A stretch of 46,513 nucleotides of DNA. Origin: JBHELT01 sp046262935 (GTDB lineage Bacteria > Actinomycetota > CADDZG01 > JAHWKV01). Below, one piece after another: positions 8,027 through 16,168 of the stretch (position 1 is its first letter; every line of letters starts with the position of its first letter). The notes under the pieces were generated by a model. It was not told the DNA's origin. It searched no databases and saw only the letters and a program-made list of their open reading frames with translations. The stretch spans positions 1-46,513 of the forward strand of contig JBHELT010000029.1 of NCBI GenBank assembly GCA_046262935.1, written 5' to 3'. The position numbers were made by a program, and so were the translations under genes.

Positions 8027-8707
8027 CCCATAAAGCCTTTCCTTCGCTTCACGAAACACAGCGTCGAAGGCCTCCTCGGTCAATCTGCCAGTGAAGGTGT
8101 TCTGCTGACTCGGGTGATACGAACCGATCAGAGTGCACCCACCAACCCGTGCAACACTCAAGTGGGCAAACTTCGGTTTTGGCGCCCGCTTACCAGTCCC
8201 ATGATCCAATGAATCGAAGCTGCGCAGAACACCAGCCCACGCGAAAGCGCCAAGAGCGACGATCACCTTCAAGCGCTCTAGTGCCCCTATCTCTTCGATC
8301 AGATAACCGATGCAATTGTCGCGTTCATCGGGCGATGGCTTATTATCGGGCGGAGCGCATCGGACGACAGCGGTTACATAGCAATCGTCCAGTCGAAGTC
8401 CGTCATCACGAGCCACAGACGCGGGCAGGTTGGCGAAGCCAACCTTGTGAAGCGCCCTGAAAAGCCAATCACCCGAACGGTCTCCTGTGAATATCCGACC
8501 GGTGCGGTTGCCTCCGTGAGCTGCGGGCGCAAGGCCAACGACCATGAGCCGCGCGGCTGGATCTCCGAAACCGGGAACCGGCTTCGCCCAATACGCATCA
8601 CCTGCGAATCGCGGCGGCGGATCGGCCGCGACAGATTCTCGCCATGACACAAGGCGCGGACAGCGCGTGCAAGCGACGACCCGACTCGAGATCTCCTGCA
8701 GGCTCAA
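8024..8707 (-). CDS. udgB: family 5 uracil-DNA glycosylase with Fe-S cluster
   Basis: A 227-residue DNA repair enzyme that excises uracil and some deaminated purines. Cluster cysteines are Cys13 and Cys16 (CTRCPR) plus Cys117 and Cys132. The active-site segment GLAPAAHG (58-65) has Ala where family 4 has an acidic residue, which is diagnostic of family 5. It is followed by GNRTGRIFTGDRSG, and the C-terminal SYHPSQQNTFTGR completes the pocket. It starts with TTG in a TTGA overlap with the methyltransferase stop, so the pair is translationally coupled. The downstream amidotransferase has its own promoter. Confidence 0.93.
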   Translation of the reverse strand: MSLQEISSRVVACTRCPRLVSWRESVAADPPPRFAGDAYWAKPVPGFGDPAARLMVVGLAPAAHGGNRTGRIFTGDRSGDWLFRALHKVGFANLPASVARDDGLRLDDCYVTAVVRCAPPDNKPSPDERDNCIGYLIEEIGALERLKVIVALGAFAWAGVLRSFDSLDHGTGKRAPKPKFAHLSVARVGGCTLIGSYHPSQQNTFTGRLTEEAFDAVFREAKERLYG

Positions 8708-9279
8708 ACCTTGATCGCTAAGGCGCGGGTTTCGTTGCGTCTGGGAACCGGGAGCCTGGGCCTTTCACTCTTTGTCACAAGATGTTTCACCAACCATTCT
8801 TCTTTACATTCGGCGGCTTGGATGACCTCGCGAACCAACGCGCACGTGTCATCGCTAAAGCCGGGGACGGATACATAAAGAAGGCCACCCTGTTCCAAAG
8901 CGGATCCGACATTCATGGCGATGTTGAGACTGGTCTTGTGCGCAGGGATATGGAAGAACAACGCAGCAACCACCACTACAAGACCGGGATCAGGTTCATA
9001 GGTCGCCGCATCTTCTTGGACCGTGTGGACAGAAAGCGACCGATGCGATGCGGCCTCTGAAACCTGATGCAAACCTGCCGCCGCAGAGTCAACAACGCTC
9101 ACCTGGAATCCCAACTCGGCAAGCGCCAACGCATGACGGCCCTGCCCTCCCCCGAGATCCAAAGCCCTCCCCCTGGGGACCCCCTCTAGCGCCTTTATCA
9201 GTTCAGGGTCCGGTTTGTCCCCGTAAGCCCATGGTTCCGAGACGTAGATGGCCTGATAATCATGTCTGGAACGGATCAT
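8704..9279 (-). CDS. class I SAM-dependent methyltransferase (TehB-like)
   Basis: A 191-residue methyltransferase. Motif I is ALDLGGGQGRHALALAELG near residues 39-57, with the acidic loop VVDSA after it. The N-terminal YQAIYVSEPWAYGDKPDP is typical of TehB/UbiE-like proteins in which a small substrate is methylated. Tellurite or thiol methylation is known for some relatives but cannot be deduced here. It is the first gene of a two-gene operon with the uracil-DNA glycosylase. TAGCCT-N6-ATG indicates a leaderless start. It is divergent from the HD-GYP gene. Confidence 0.85.
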   Translation of the reverse strand: MIRSRHDYQAIYVSEPWAYGDKPDPELIKALEGVPRGRALDLGGGQGRHALALAELGFQVSVVDSAAAGLHQVSEAASHRSLSVHTVQEDAATYEPDPGLVVVVAALFFHIPAHKTSLNIAMNVGSALEQGGLLYVSVPGFSDDTCALVREVIQAAECKEEWLVKHLVTKSERPRLPVPRRNETRALAIKV

Positions 9280-9285
9280 TGCAGA

Positions 9286-9291
9286 AGGCTA
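9286..9291 (-). promoter_or_regulatory. -10 element, leaderless start of the methyltransferase gene
   Basis: TAGCCT on the minus strand is followed by 6 nt and the ATG at 9279. Confidence 0.5.
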
Positions 9292-9324
9292 CGGCTAATT
9301 CCTTCGATTGAGAAGTAGGCAAAC

Positions 9325-9330
9325 TAGTAT
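9325..9330 (+). promoter_or_regulatory. probable -10 of the CHASE2/HD-GYP gene
   Basis: TAGTAT has TTCGAT 16 nt upstream as a weak -35. It predicts a leader of roughly 20 nt, which contains the GGAGCGAGG-like ribosome site before the ATG at 9357. Confidence 0.35.
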
Positions 9331-9356
9331 CTGGCTACTTCAAGGGAGCGAGGTAA

Positions 9357-11369
9357 ATGAGGTCGCGAGCCATACGGCGCAGGACTATTGTGACCGGGCT
9401 TACCATCGGTGTCGTCTCGTCGGCACTCTTCCTCTCGGGCGCCTTTGAACGGCTCGAGACCAAGCTCTACGACTCTCGGTTGTCATCAACACCGCTCGGG
9501 TCACCGCTCGGCGCGATCGTCATGGTCCGTTCAACATCCGCGATCGATGCCGACGTCGCCGCGCGAATCATCGATGCATCCCAGAACGCCGGTGTCCGCG
9601 CAGTGGTGTTCAACGATCCGATAGACCTTGCTCATGGTTCCATAGAAAAGCTCACCGCATCCGCCATCGCGCAGGGGCGCGTTGTTTTCGCATATCGCTA
9701 CACCGCAATGGATCTGCAACAGTTGCGTGCTTTGAAACAACCGGGCGCTGCCGCCCTTCCACGTTCGTTGCAAGAAGCTGCCGCAGGACTGGCATTCAAC
9801 GATCGACTCGCTGGGCCGGACCAAGTGCTTCGCCGATTTACGCCGACCATCTCTGACCTGCCCGAGATCGGGATAGCAGTGGCCTCGGCATCGATCGACA
9901 CCCCGGTCGCCCTCCCGCGCCAGGCCCCCATGCTCGGCGAGTACCAGGCTCTCGGGCCAGCGCCGCGTCTGCTGATCCCCTACCAACGTTTTGAACAGGC
10001 ACCAGCAGTCTTGACCTCGCAACAGATAAGTAGGGCTTCGGCGTCAGGCAAAACCTTATTGATCGGCAGTCCGCAAGACAGAACCTGGCGCACGCCGATC
10101 GGCCAGATGAGCGACCTGCAGGTAACCGGGCAGATCGCGACAGCGCTTCTCCAGAGGAAAGGCATCACCCGCGCTCCGATCTGGCTGGTCGTGCTCGCGC
10201 TCATCGGGGTATCCGTCGCGATCACCATTGGGGCCGAGGAACCCAATCCGGTCATCGACTTTGGATTCCCCGTCGCTCTGGGTTTGGTCGTTTGGATCCT
10301 TGGCGGGATATTCCTTCGCGCCGGAACATGGATCGACACATATCCCTTGGAATTCGCATTACTCGCCCAGATGATCGTCGTTCCTTTGGTCCGTGGCGGT
10401 GTGCAGCGACGGCGCAAGCGCCCAACGGCAAATACATTCTTCGAAGCCCTACTAGAAACGATGATTCAAGGCTGCTTCGCCACCTCCGGCTGCGCGTGGC
10501 GTACCGAAGGTGACAGTCGCATAGTGATCTCTGGGCGAGGTGCGATCCCCGAGCACATCGTCTCGGGGATCCGGAGCACGAGCATCGCCGAGATCAACCG
10601 CGACGAGGGTCAGGTCGTCTTCGTACCGATGTCGGCTGACGGATTCAGCGGCGGCGTGACCCTCATCCGTCCTCGAAGCATGACTCTTAGTCGTAAGAGA
10701 CTTTCTCTGATCGAAGCCATTGCCCAGAATTTCGCCAACGACGCGGCGAAGGCACTGGCAGATCCCAACTCGGCGCCTGTTCGGCAGGTTCTTAGAGATG
10801 TTGCAGCGATGCTCGATGAGAAAGACCACTTCCCCACGGACCATCCCGACAAGATCGCCCGGATAGCCCTTGCCATCGCGCGCAAGGCTGGTGTCGGGGC
10901 AAAAGACATGAATGCGTTGGTTCCTGCTGCTTTCCTTCATGACGTTGGGAAGATCGGGGTCCCCGACTCCGTCATCGACAACACCGATCGTCTGAGCGAC
11001 GAGGACTACGAGAAGATCAAACAACACACGATCATCGGGTCCGCGATCATCGGAGCCGCTGGCTTAGCGAACGAGATCCAACAAGCCTGTGCAGCTCATC
11101 ACGAAAGATGGGACGGAAAGGGATATCCAGTAGGACTCGTTGGCGAGGACATCCCGGTCCCCGCTCGCGTACTGGCAGTAGCAGATGCCCTTGCAAGCAT
11201 GCTCAGTGAACGGCCGTACCGCAGAGCCCTCAGCCTTGAAACAGCCTTAGAAGAGATCGCATCGCAGCGTGGCAGGATGTTCGATCCTTGGCTCGTTGAG
11301 GCCGCTTTGGAGATCGCGATCGAGTCGCCGCAGATCTATACCGAGATGAGCGGCGCCAACCTCAGTTAG
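9357..11369 (+). CDS. CHASE2-domain transmembrane HD-GYP phosphodiesterase
   Basis: A 670-residue membrane sensor. An N-terminal helix (11-28) leads into an extracytoplasmic CHASE2-type region (about 30-270). Three membrane helices (about 274-292, 301-321, 331-346) follow, then a GAF-like linker (about 360-465) and a C-terminal HD-GYP domain. HD-GYP motifs are FLHDVGKIGVPD with HD at 528-529, His557, AHHERWDGKGYP with HH at 581-582 and GYP at 589-591, and VAD with Asp610. In the family's VAD-x-x-D-A-L block the second Asp is replaced by Ala. The family hydrolyses cyclic di-GMP, so this probably lowers it in response to an external cue. It is monocistronic with a good ribosome site. Confidence 0.92.
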   Translation: MRSRAIRRRTIVTGLTIGVVSSALFLSGAFERLETKLYDSRLSSTPLGSPLGAIVMVRSTSAIDADVAARIIDASQNAGVRAVVFNDPIDLAHGSIEKLTASAIAQGRVVFAYRYTAMDLQQLRALKQPGAAALPRSLQEAAAGLAFNDRLAGPDQVLRRFTPTISDLPEIGIAVASASIDTPVALPRQAPMLGEYQALGPAPRLLIPYQRFEQAPAVLTSQQISRASASGKTLLIGSPQDRTWRTPIGQMSDLQVTGQIATALLQRKGITRAPIWLVVLALIGVSVAITIGAEEPNPVIDFGFPVALGLVVWILGGIFLRAGTWIDTYPLEFALLAQMIVVPLVRGGVQRRRKRPTANTFFEALLETMIQGCFATSGCAWRTEGDSRIVISGRGAIPEHIVSGIRSTSIAEINRDEGQVVFVPMSADGFSGGVTLIRPRSMTLSRKRLSLIEAIAQNFANDAAKALADPNSAPVRQVLRDVAAMLDEKDHFPTDHPDKIARIALAIARKAGVGAKDMNALVPAAFLHDVGKIGVPDSVIDNTDRLSDEDYEKIKQHTIIGSAIIGAAGLANEIQQACAAHHERWDGKGYPVGLVGEDIPVPARVLAVADALASMLSERPYRRALSLETALEEIASQRGRMFDPWLVEAALEIAIESPQIYTEMSGANLS

Positions 11370-11907
11370 CGGCTTCGATCAACTCTTCCGGCGACGCCAA
11401 GTCGCTCGACGTCATCGCGCGATGGATGAACGCGATAGCCCCATCTCGGATAACGAACGAGCCCGGCAATTGCATGACGTCTCCGACCACGGTGCTCAGC
11501 CGGTGCCCTTCGCTGAAGGCCTGCACGCCGGCGGCTAAGACATCTGGCGAAAGAGTCACCGACCAGGCCGAGCCGCGCTCCAACCCGTAAGCGCGATATG
11601 CATCCTGATGAGGGTCACAGTACAGCTCAAAGGGGAATGTCCTTCCGGCGATGAAGGCCTCTAGATCGGCAGGCTCTCCTTGCCCGATGACAACAACTTC
11701 GAGGTTGGCCGCCTTGAAATCTTCGTCTCGGTCGCGCAACTGCGCGATATGGCGCTTACAGAACGGTCAGCCGTAGTGGCGAAGGAAAACCAAGGCCACT
11801 TTAGCGGTCCCCGTGAACCGCCCTGCCAGGCGCACTTCCTCGCCTGCGCTCGTGAAAACGACAGCGTCGGGGGCCGGGTCGCCGATCTTTGGGATCTGTG
11901 GGTCCAT
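11362..11907 (-). CDS. AhpC/TSA-type peroxiredoxin-like protein, probable selenoprotein (UGA = Sec47)
   Basis: One frame runs from ATG 11907 to a stop at 11362 (181 residues), interrupted only by TGA at 11767-11769. Upstream it reads MDPQIPKIGDPAPDAVVF and VALVFLRHYG; downstream PFCKRHIAQL, FPFELYCDPHQDAYRAYGL, QLPGSFVIRDGAI and IHRAMTSSD, all typical of the peroxiredoxin-like AhpC-TSA family. The UGA sits exactly at the first Cys of the family's GCPFC redox motif, giving UPFC. A hairpin at 11732-11747 fits a bacterial SECIS. Selenium would make the attacking residue more reactive toward peroxide or disulfide. A TGC or TGT to TGA nonsense mutation is the alternative. It is divergent from the copper radical oxidase. 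TAAGAT lies 5 nt before the ATG. Confidence 0.8.
11732..11747 (-). promoter_or_regulatory. bSECIS-like hairpin downstream of the in-frame UGA
   Basis: On the minus strand TCGCGC, loop AGTT, GCGCGA forms a perfect 6-bp stem. It begins 19 nt after the UGA, and the apical loop begins after 25 nt with G at its second position. This fits the general bacterial SECIS pattern (small G-containing loop about 16-37 nt after UGA). Confidence 0.6.
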
Positions 11908-11927
11908 GGCACATCTTAGGCCTGAAA

Positions 11928-11951
11928 ATTCCTTCGTCACCAAGAAGGAAT
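11928..11951. promoter_or_regulatory. 8-bp dyad between selenoprotein and copper oxidase genes (operator candidate)
   Basis: ATTCCTTC, 8-nt spacer, GAAGGAAT is a perfect inverted repeat in the divergent intergenic region. It lies 20 nt upstream of the selenoprotein ATG and about 80 nt upstream of the oxidase ATG. It could be a regulator site for both genes. Confidence 0.4.
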
Positions 11952-12030
11952 AACCCTACCTATGTCGAACATATGTCGAATAGGACTCATATCGCCCAGT
12001 TCGAGCATCACGACCCGTCAGGGGGAAGCT

Positions 12031-14070
12031 ATGCCCAGGAAGCGCCATTCTTTCGCCAAGGTTGCCTCGATCAGCGTCGTCGTCGCCATGTTATGGGGGC
12101 TCGGAATCATGGGGCAGGCAAGAGCCTCTTCGAGCGATCCTGCGCCTTCCGATGTAGGGGCATGGTCATCGCCCTTCACCGAGAACGGCCACTTCCTAAA
12201 CGCTCCTCCCTCGTCACAGGATGAATCGAAAGAACTACCAACCGCGGTGAGTTCGATAGTTCTTCCCAGCGGAAAGATCTTGTACTGGAACGGGCTCGAA
12301 GGGACCGAGGACCTGCAGAAGCCGATCGCGGTCGATGGCGGTCACGATTCGCTGCACCACAGCCGGACCCGACTTCTCGACCTAGGCGGTACCGCCCCAG
12401 CATGGAACCTCCCCTTCCCAGAGGACGGTGGCGGCGGTGACCTGTTCTGCTCAGATCAAAGGCTGCTGATCGATGGAACCGTTATGGCAGTGGGCGGCAC
12501 CGAGTGGGCCAACTCCAATGACATCACCGTCCCCGATGGTTCAGGCAGCGGGCCCATCGAACTTCTGGGACGCAAGAATGCTCGCATCTATCACCCGAGT
12601 GAAACTGGCGGCGGCACATGGACACAAGCCGAGAGCATGCACTATGGACGCTGGTACCCCACGCTCATCACATTGCCAGATGGCAAACTCCTCGTCGCCA
12701 GCGGAGTCTCCAAGTTGCTTTACAACGATCAAGCGACCAACGTTCACAACACCGAGACGTTCGACCCTGCTACTGGTCATTGGACCGACAACGGCGATCA
12801 GGGAGCCACCCCACTCCCATTGTTCGCACGATTGCATCTGCTGCCCAACGGCAAGGTCTTCTACGACGGGACCGGCCAGATGTGGGGACCCTTCGGGCAG
12901 GGATACGACGAGGTTCTTTGGAACATGCAGAAGTGGTACGACCCAGCAACGGGCTCATGGGAAGACAAAGGACTTGCTGAATTCGGCGCAAGAAGCGGAG
13001 CCTTCTCTGTCATGCTCCCATTGAAGCCGGGCACTGACGGCAACTACAACAAGGCATCGATCCTCATCGCCGGCGGAACCTTGGGGACCTCTCCGGGTTC
13101 TTACATCGCAAATTCGATCAGCGAGATCGTCGATGTAAACGGCAACGACATCACTCGCTCGCGGACGGCGGACATGAATAATCGGCGTTGGTACTCGAGC
13201 GGAGTTCTGCTACCGACTGGCGATGTGCTGGCCCTTAACGGTGCCGACAAAGACGAAGTCGTCGATCCAGGCTCCGAGCAGCCGGTACGACAGGCCGAAT
13301 TGTTCGATGCTGACACGAAAACCTGGACCCCGCTTTCGAGCGACGCACGCGACCGCACGTACCACAACAGCGCTGTGCTGCTTGCCGATGGAAGCGTTCT
13401 TGTTGGGGGCCACTCACCCATCGTTGCTCATTACGGCAACGCTCACGCGAACTACATCGGGGCCCCCTTCGCGAACAACTTCAAGGACCCCAGTTTCGAG
13501 ATCTACAAGCCTGCATACATGTTCAAGGGCGACCGCCCAACGATCACGGGGGCCCCAACTGCGGTGGGCTTGGGCCAGACATTCGAGATCTCAAGTCCCG
13601 ACGCAGCTTCGATAACTTCGGTCGTGCTCTCGCATCTGCCAGCAACGACCCACATCACCGATGCGGACGCCCGGACCATCGAGTTGCCGATCGTCGAAAG
13701 AACCGCGGGTACGTTGAAGGTGGCAACGCCTTCGAGCAGCAACGTTCTGACCGACGGTTACTACTACTTGTTCGCGATCAAGGGTTCGGGCTCTTCGAAA
13801 GTGCCATCGGTCGCCAGCGTGGTAAAGGCCTCGCAAAACATCACGGCACCAGAAAGCCTGTCCGGTTCCCTAACAGCGCCGCCGGCGGCGACGGCTTCAA
13901 GCGTGTCTGTTGGCGAAGTCCGCAAGAGCGCAGACAGAGTAGTAAATACCCTCGGGGTGTCTGCACACAACAGATCGCGAAGGGGAGCTGTGACAGTGCT
14001 AGCGGCACTGGCCATGGCGTCGGTGGCCGCCCTCTTCGATCGCCGAAGGAAGCCTGCGAAGATCAGTTAA
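12031..14070 (+). CDS. secreted galactose-oxidase-like copper radical oxidase (kelch propeller, DUF1929)
   Basis: A 679-residue protein from the ATG preceded by a strong GGGGGAAG site; the frame opens earlier at 11962 without one. A signal peptide (about 8-31) is followed by a kelch-type propeller and an immunoglobulin-like C-terminal domain (about 500-620). All copper/radical residues of the family are placed: Cys140 in DLFCSDQ (thioether partner), Tyr209 in GRWYPT, Tyr444-His445 in DRTYHNS and His541 in THITDADAR. The family oxidises primary alcohols or aldehydes with O2 and releases H2O2; the substrate is unknown. A C-terminal hydrophobic helix with an RRRKP tail (about 653-679) anchors it to the cell surface. 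It is divergent from the peroxiredoxin-like gene. Confidence 0.9.
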   Translation: MPRKRHSFAKVASISVVVAMLWGLGIMGQARASSSDPAPSDVGAWSSPFTENGHFLNAPPSSQDESKELPTAVSSIVLPSGKILYWNGLEGTEDLQKPIAVDGGHDSLHHSRTRLLDLGGTAPAWNLPFPEDGGGGDLFCSDQRLLIDGTVMAVGGTEWANSNDITVPDGSGSGPIELLGRKNARIYHPSETGGGTWTQAESMHYGRWYPTLITLPDGKLLVASGVSKLLYNDQATNVHNTETFDPATGHWTDNGDQGATPLPLFARLHLLPNGKVFYDGTGQMWGPFGQGYDEVLWNMQKWYDPATGSWEDKGLAEFGARSGAFSVMLPLKPGTDGNYNKASILIAGGTLGTSPGSYIANSISEIVDVNGNDITRSRTADMNNRRWYSSGVLLPTGDVLALNGADKDEVVDPGSEQPVRQAELFDADTKTWTPLSSDARDRTYHNSAVLLADGSVLVGGHSPIVAHYGNAHANYIGAPFANNFKDPSFEIYKPAYMFKGDRPTITGAPTAVGLGQTFEISSPDAASITSVVLSHLPATTHITDADARTIELPIVERTAGTLKVATPSSSNVLTDGYYYLFAIKGSGSSKVPSVASVVKASQNITAPESLSGSLTAPPAATASSVSVGEVRKSADRVVNTLGVSAHNRSRRGAVTVLAALAMASVAALFDRRRKPAKIS

Positions 14071-14073
14071 GAG

Positions 14074-14319
14074 TCAGGCGCTCATCTGTGCAAATAGGTT
14101 TGGGCTAATTGGGTTACCCGGGCTAACCAGGTCGTCGCATCGACCCTTGCATGCTGAATGCTCCTGGCCGCAATCCCAACACCGAAGTTCCCGGCACCAA
14201 TCGCACCACCTGCCCATGAACTTTCCGTGCCAAGCCCAAACCGGATAAACAGTGACCCCATATCCCTCGGTCTGACCACAGACCATGCATCCTCTTTGTT
14301 CGAGGTTTGAATCACGCAT
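14074..14319 (-). CDS. small cysteine-rich zinc-ribbon protein
   Basis: An 81-residue protein not assigned to a named family. Cys pairs are CMVC near residues 11-14, CDWC near 39-42, CWDC near 47-50 and CxxxC near 56-60, enough to bind two zinc ions in a treble-clef or ribbon fold. A GGAGG ribosome site lies 9 nt before the ATG, which supports a real gene despite the small size. Its stop is 3 nt from the copper oxidase stop (convergent). Small zinc proteins of this shape usually mediate protein or nucleic acid contacts; no function is claimed. Confidence 0.7.
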   Translation of the reverse strand: MRDSNLEQRGCMVCGQTEGYGVTVYPVWAWHGKFMGRWCDWCRELRCWDCGQEHSACKGRCDDLVSPGNPISPNLFAQMSA

Positions 14320-14461
14320 ATCCTTGCCTCCTCGTGTTCAATAACGCTCGATAGGACCCAAACGTTACCCATGGTGCTCCCCATTCACACACATATGCGG
14401 TCAATCCGCCCCTTTTTCTGCCGACCGGGGGGCAGAAGGCGGACCGTGATGATTCATCTTC

Positions 14462-15388
14462 GTGACTGACACGTCCACCTTCAGCATCTGGCTGGCACTT
14501 GGATCGGTCTACCTCATTTGGGGTTCGACCTATCTAGCGATCCGCGTCCTCGATCTGCACCGGATGCCACCACTATTAACGGCAGGCGCACGCTTCATTC
14601 TCGCCGGAGCGATCATGTTCGTGGTGGCAAGGCTGAAGAGGGGTTCGGATGAAGACCGGATCTCGCTGGTTCATTGGAGGTCTGCCCTCATCGTTGGTGC
14701 CGCATTGTTATTGGGTGGCAACGGATTGGTGGTCTTCGCCGAGCAGAGAGTGCCTTCCGGCGTTGCTGCGCTCATGATCGCCGCCATCCCACTTTGGTTC
14801 GCGATATTTTCATGGTTGTTCTATCGAGAGCGCCTAACACCAATCTCGATCGCGGGGTTGGCACTCGGTATCGGGGGCCTCGTACTGCTCACCGATCCCT
14901 TCTCGAGCAAGGGGGGCATAGACCACCTGGGAGCCTTAGCGTTAGTGATCGCGCCCATGTCGTGGGCCGCAGGTTCTTTGTACTCGAAGCGCGCGCGGCT
15001 GCCGCGCAGACCGCTGTTGGCCAGTGCGATGCAGATGTTCGCGGGCGGTTGCTGTTTAGCAGTCGCCGGAGTTGTGACCGGAGAGCTAACCAGGTTGAAT
15101 CCGATCGACCAACCCTCTTGGGTCGCCTGGACCTACTTGGTATTGGTCGGTTCGTTAGTTGGGTTCACTTCCTACATGTGGGTCTTGAAGAATGCACGCA
15201 CTTCGCTGGTCAGCACCTATGCCTACGTGAACCCGATAGTCGCGGTTCTGCTAGGAGCATGGTTCCTCGATGAGCGGCTCTCGGTGCGATCGATAGTTGG
15301 CGCATCGGTGATCGTTCTCGGCGTGGCAGCGATCGTTTCTTCAGCCCCACAGCCGACGGTTGGCGAAGAGGCACCAGGACCGGGTTGA
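14462..15388 (+). CDS. EamA/RhaT-type drug/metabolite transporter (DMT family)
   Basis: A 308-residue inner membrane protein with ten predicted helices in two EamA repeats. The N-terminal repeat starts WLALGSVYLIWGSTYLAIR, the typical DMT opening. The second repeat starts at LGALALVIAPMSWAAGSLYSK near residue 160, and YAYVNPIVAVLLGAWFLDE is the conserved region near the end. The family exports metabolites such as amino acids or purines, or unknown solutes. The start is GTG with no strong ribosome site. A second DMT protein of the family lies at 41365-42243, not closely similar by eye. Confidence 0.9.
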   Translation: MTDTSTFSIWLALGSVYLIWGSTYLAIRVLDLHRMPPLLTAGARFILAGAIMFVVARLKRGSDEDRISLVHWRSALIVGAALLLGGNGLVVFAEQRVPSGVAALMIAAIPLWFAIFSWLFYRERLTPISIAGLALGIGGLVLLTDPFSSKGGIDHLGALALVIAPMSWAAGSLYSKRARLPRRPLLASAMQMFAGGCCLAVAGVVTGELTRLNPIDQPSWVAWTYLVLVGSLVGFTSYMWVLKNARTSLVSTYAYVNPIVAVLLGAWFLDERLSVRSIVGASVIVLGVAAIVSSAPQPTVGEEAPGPG

Positions 15389-15389
15389 G

Positions 15390-16070
15390 TCATCGACTCA
15401 CCCGTTTGCCGATCTTCGGATCTTTAGAGATCGCTGCCCAGAAAACATCAGAGAGCAATCGGTATCCATCCGTCGAGGGATGGAACCCATCCTCAGAGAT
15501 CATCGATTTGCCTTGAGCTGAAAGCGTCCTACTCGGTGCGACAAGATCCACCAACACGGCGTGGTCCTTGGCGACGACCCGTCTTATCTCGGCGTTCCAT
15601 TCATCGACCCGACCATGAACGATATTGGAAGGGATAGCCTTATAGCTCGGAAGGGTGGTGAGGTCGGGGATGTTTCCCACGAATACACGCTCCCCATGGA
15701 CACTGGTCCTGATCAAGATGGAATCGAGCGCCGCTGCATACCGCTCGACGGGCATGAGGCTGTTGAAATCATTCACCGCAAGCCAAACGGTGACCAGGTC
15801 CCCCTTGGCTTCTTCGGCCTTGGGAACTTGCTCGGTCAATGCCTGCTCGGCGGTCGACCCGCTCACGCCCAGTCGCACGAACCGGCTCCCCGCTGGCAGA
15901 TGCGCAAACAACTGCGCCACCCACGCGTCCTTGTCGGGATCGGCGGCGCCTATGCCTACGGTGTCTGATGCACCGATCGCTACGTAAGTTAGTGGCCCAT
16001 ATCTAAGGACCGGCCTCGAGTTGCATCCGACAAGAAGCAGGACCGCAACCAGAAGCGAACGAGCCTTCAT
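15390..16070 (-). CDS. SGNH/GDSL-family hydrolase lipoprotein
   Basis: A 226-residue protein. The signal peptide ends in a lipobox, LLLVGC, so it is predicted to be lipid-anchored at Cys16. SGNH blocks follow: block I AIGASDTVGIG near residues 32-42 (nucleophile Ser), block II GVSGSTA near 68-74, block III WLAVNDFN near 95-102 with the oxyanion Asn, and block V DGFHPSTDGY near 195-204 with catalytic Asp and His. Family members deacylate lipids, glycans or peptidoglycan; the substrate is unknown. A GGGGGAG ribosome site precedes the ATG. It is convergent with the DMT gene, the stops being 2 nt apart. Confidence 0.9.
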   Translation of the reverse strand: MKARSLLVAVLLLVGCNSRPVLRYGPLTYVAIGASDTVGIGAADPDKDAWVAQLFAHLPAGSRFVRLGVSGSTAEQALTEQVPKAEEAKGDLVTVWLAVNDFNSLMPVERYAAALDSILIRTSVHGERVFVGNIPDLTTLPSYKAIPSNIVHGRVDEWNAEIRRVVAKDHAVLVDLVAPSRTLSAQGKSMISEDGFHPSTDGYRLLSDVFWAAISKDPKIGKRVSR

Positions 16071-16155
16071 AAACTCCCCCTTACAGCTCCAACAGCGAAC
16101 CTGGAGAATCCTACTTCGCTGCTAGACAGCCTCAGACGACATCGATCGGGTCGAA

Positions 16156-16161
16156 TAGGAT
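16156..16161 (+). promoter_or_regulatory. -10 element, leaderless start of the aminotransferase operon
   Basis: TAGGAT is followed by 7 nt and the ATG at 16169, without a Shine-Dalgarno. Confidence 0.5.
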
Positions 16162-16168
16162 TCCTCGC

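Noticed and set aside
11767..11769. TGA read as a nonsense mutation making a pseudogene
   Set aside because: Both flanks are intact in the same frame and the codon lies precisely at the redox Cys, with a SECIS-like hairpin after it. I keep this as the alternative but think it less likely.
11661..11912. 83-codon minus-strand frame over the start of the selenoprotein gene
   Set aside because: Different frame, Arg/Ser-rich, no domain; the peroxiredoxin-like frame with UGA explains the sequence far better.
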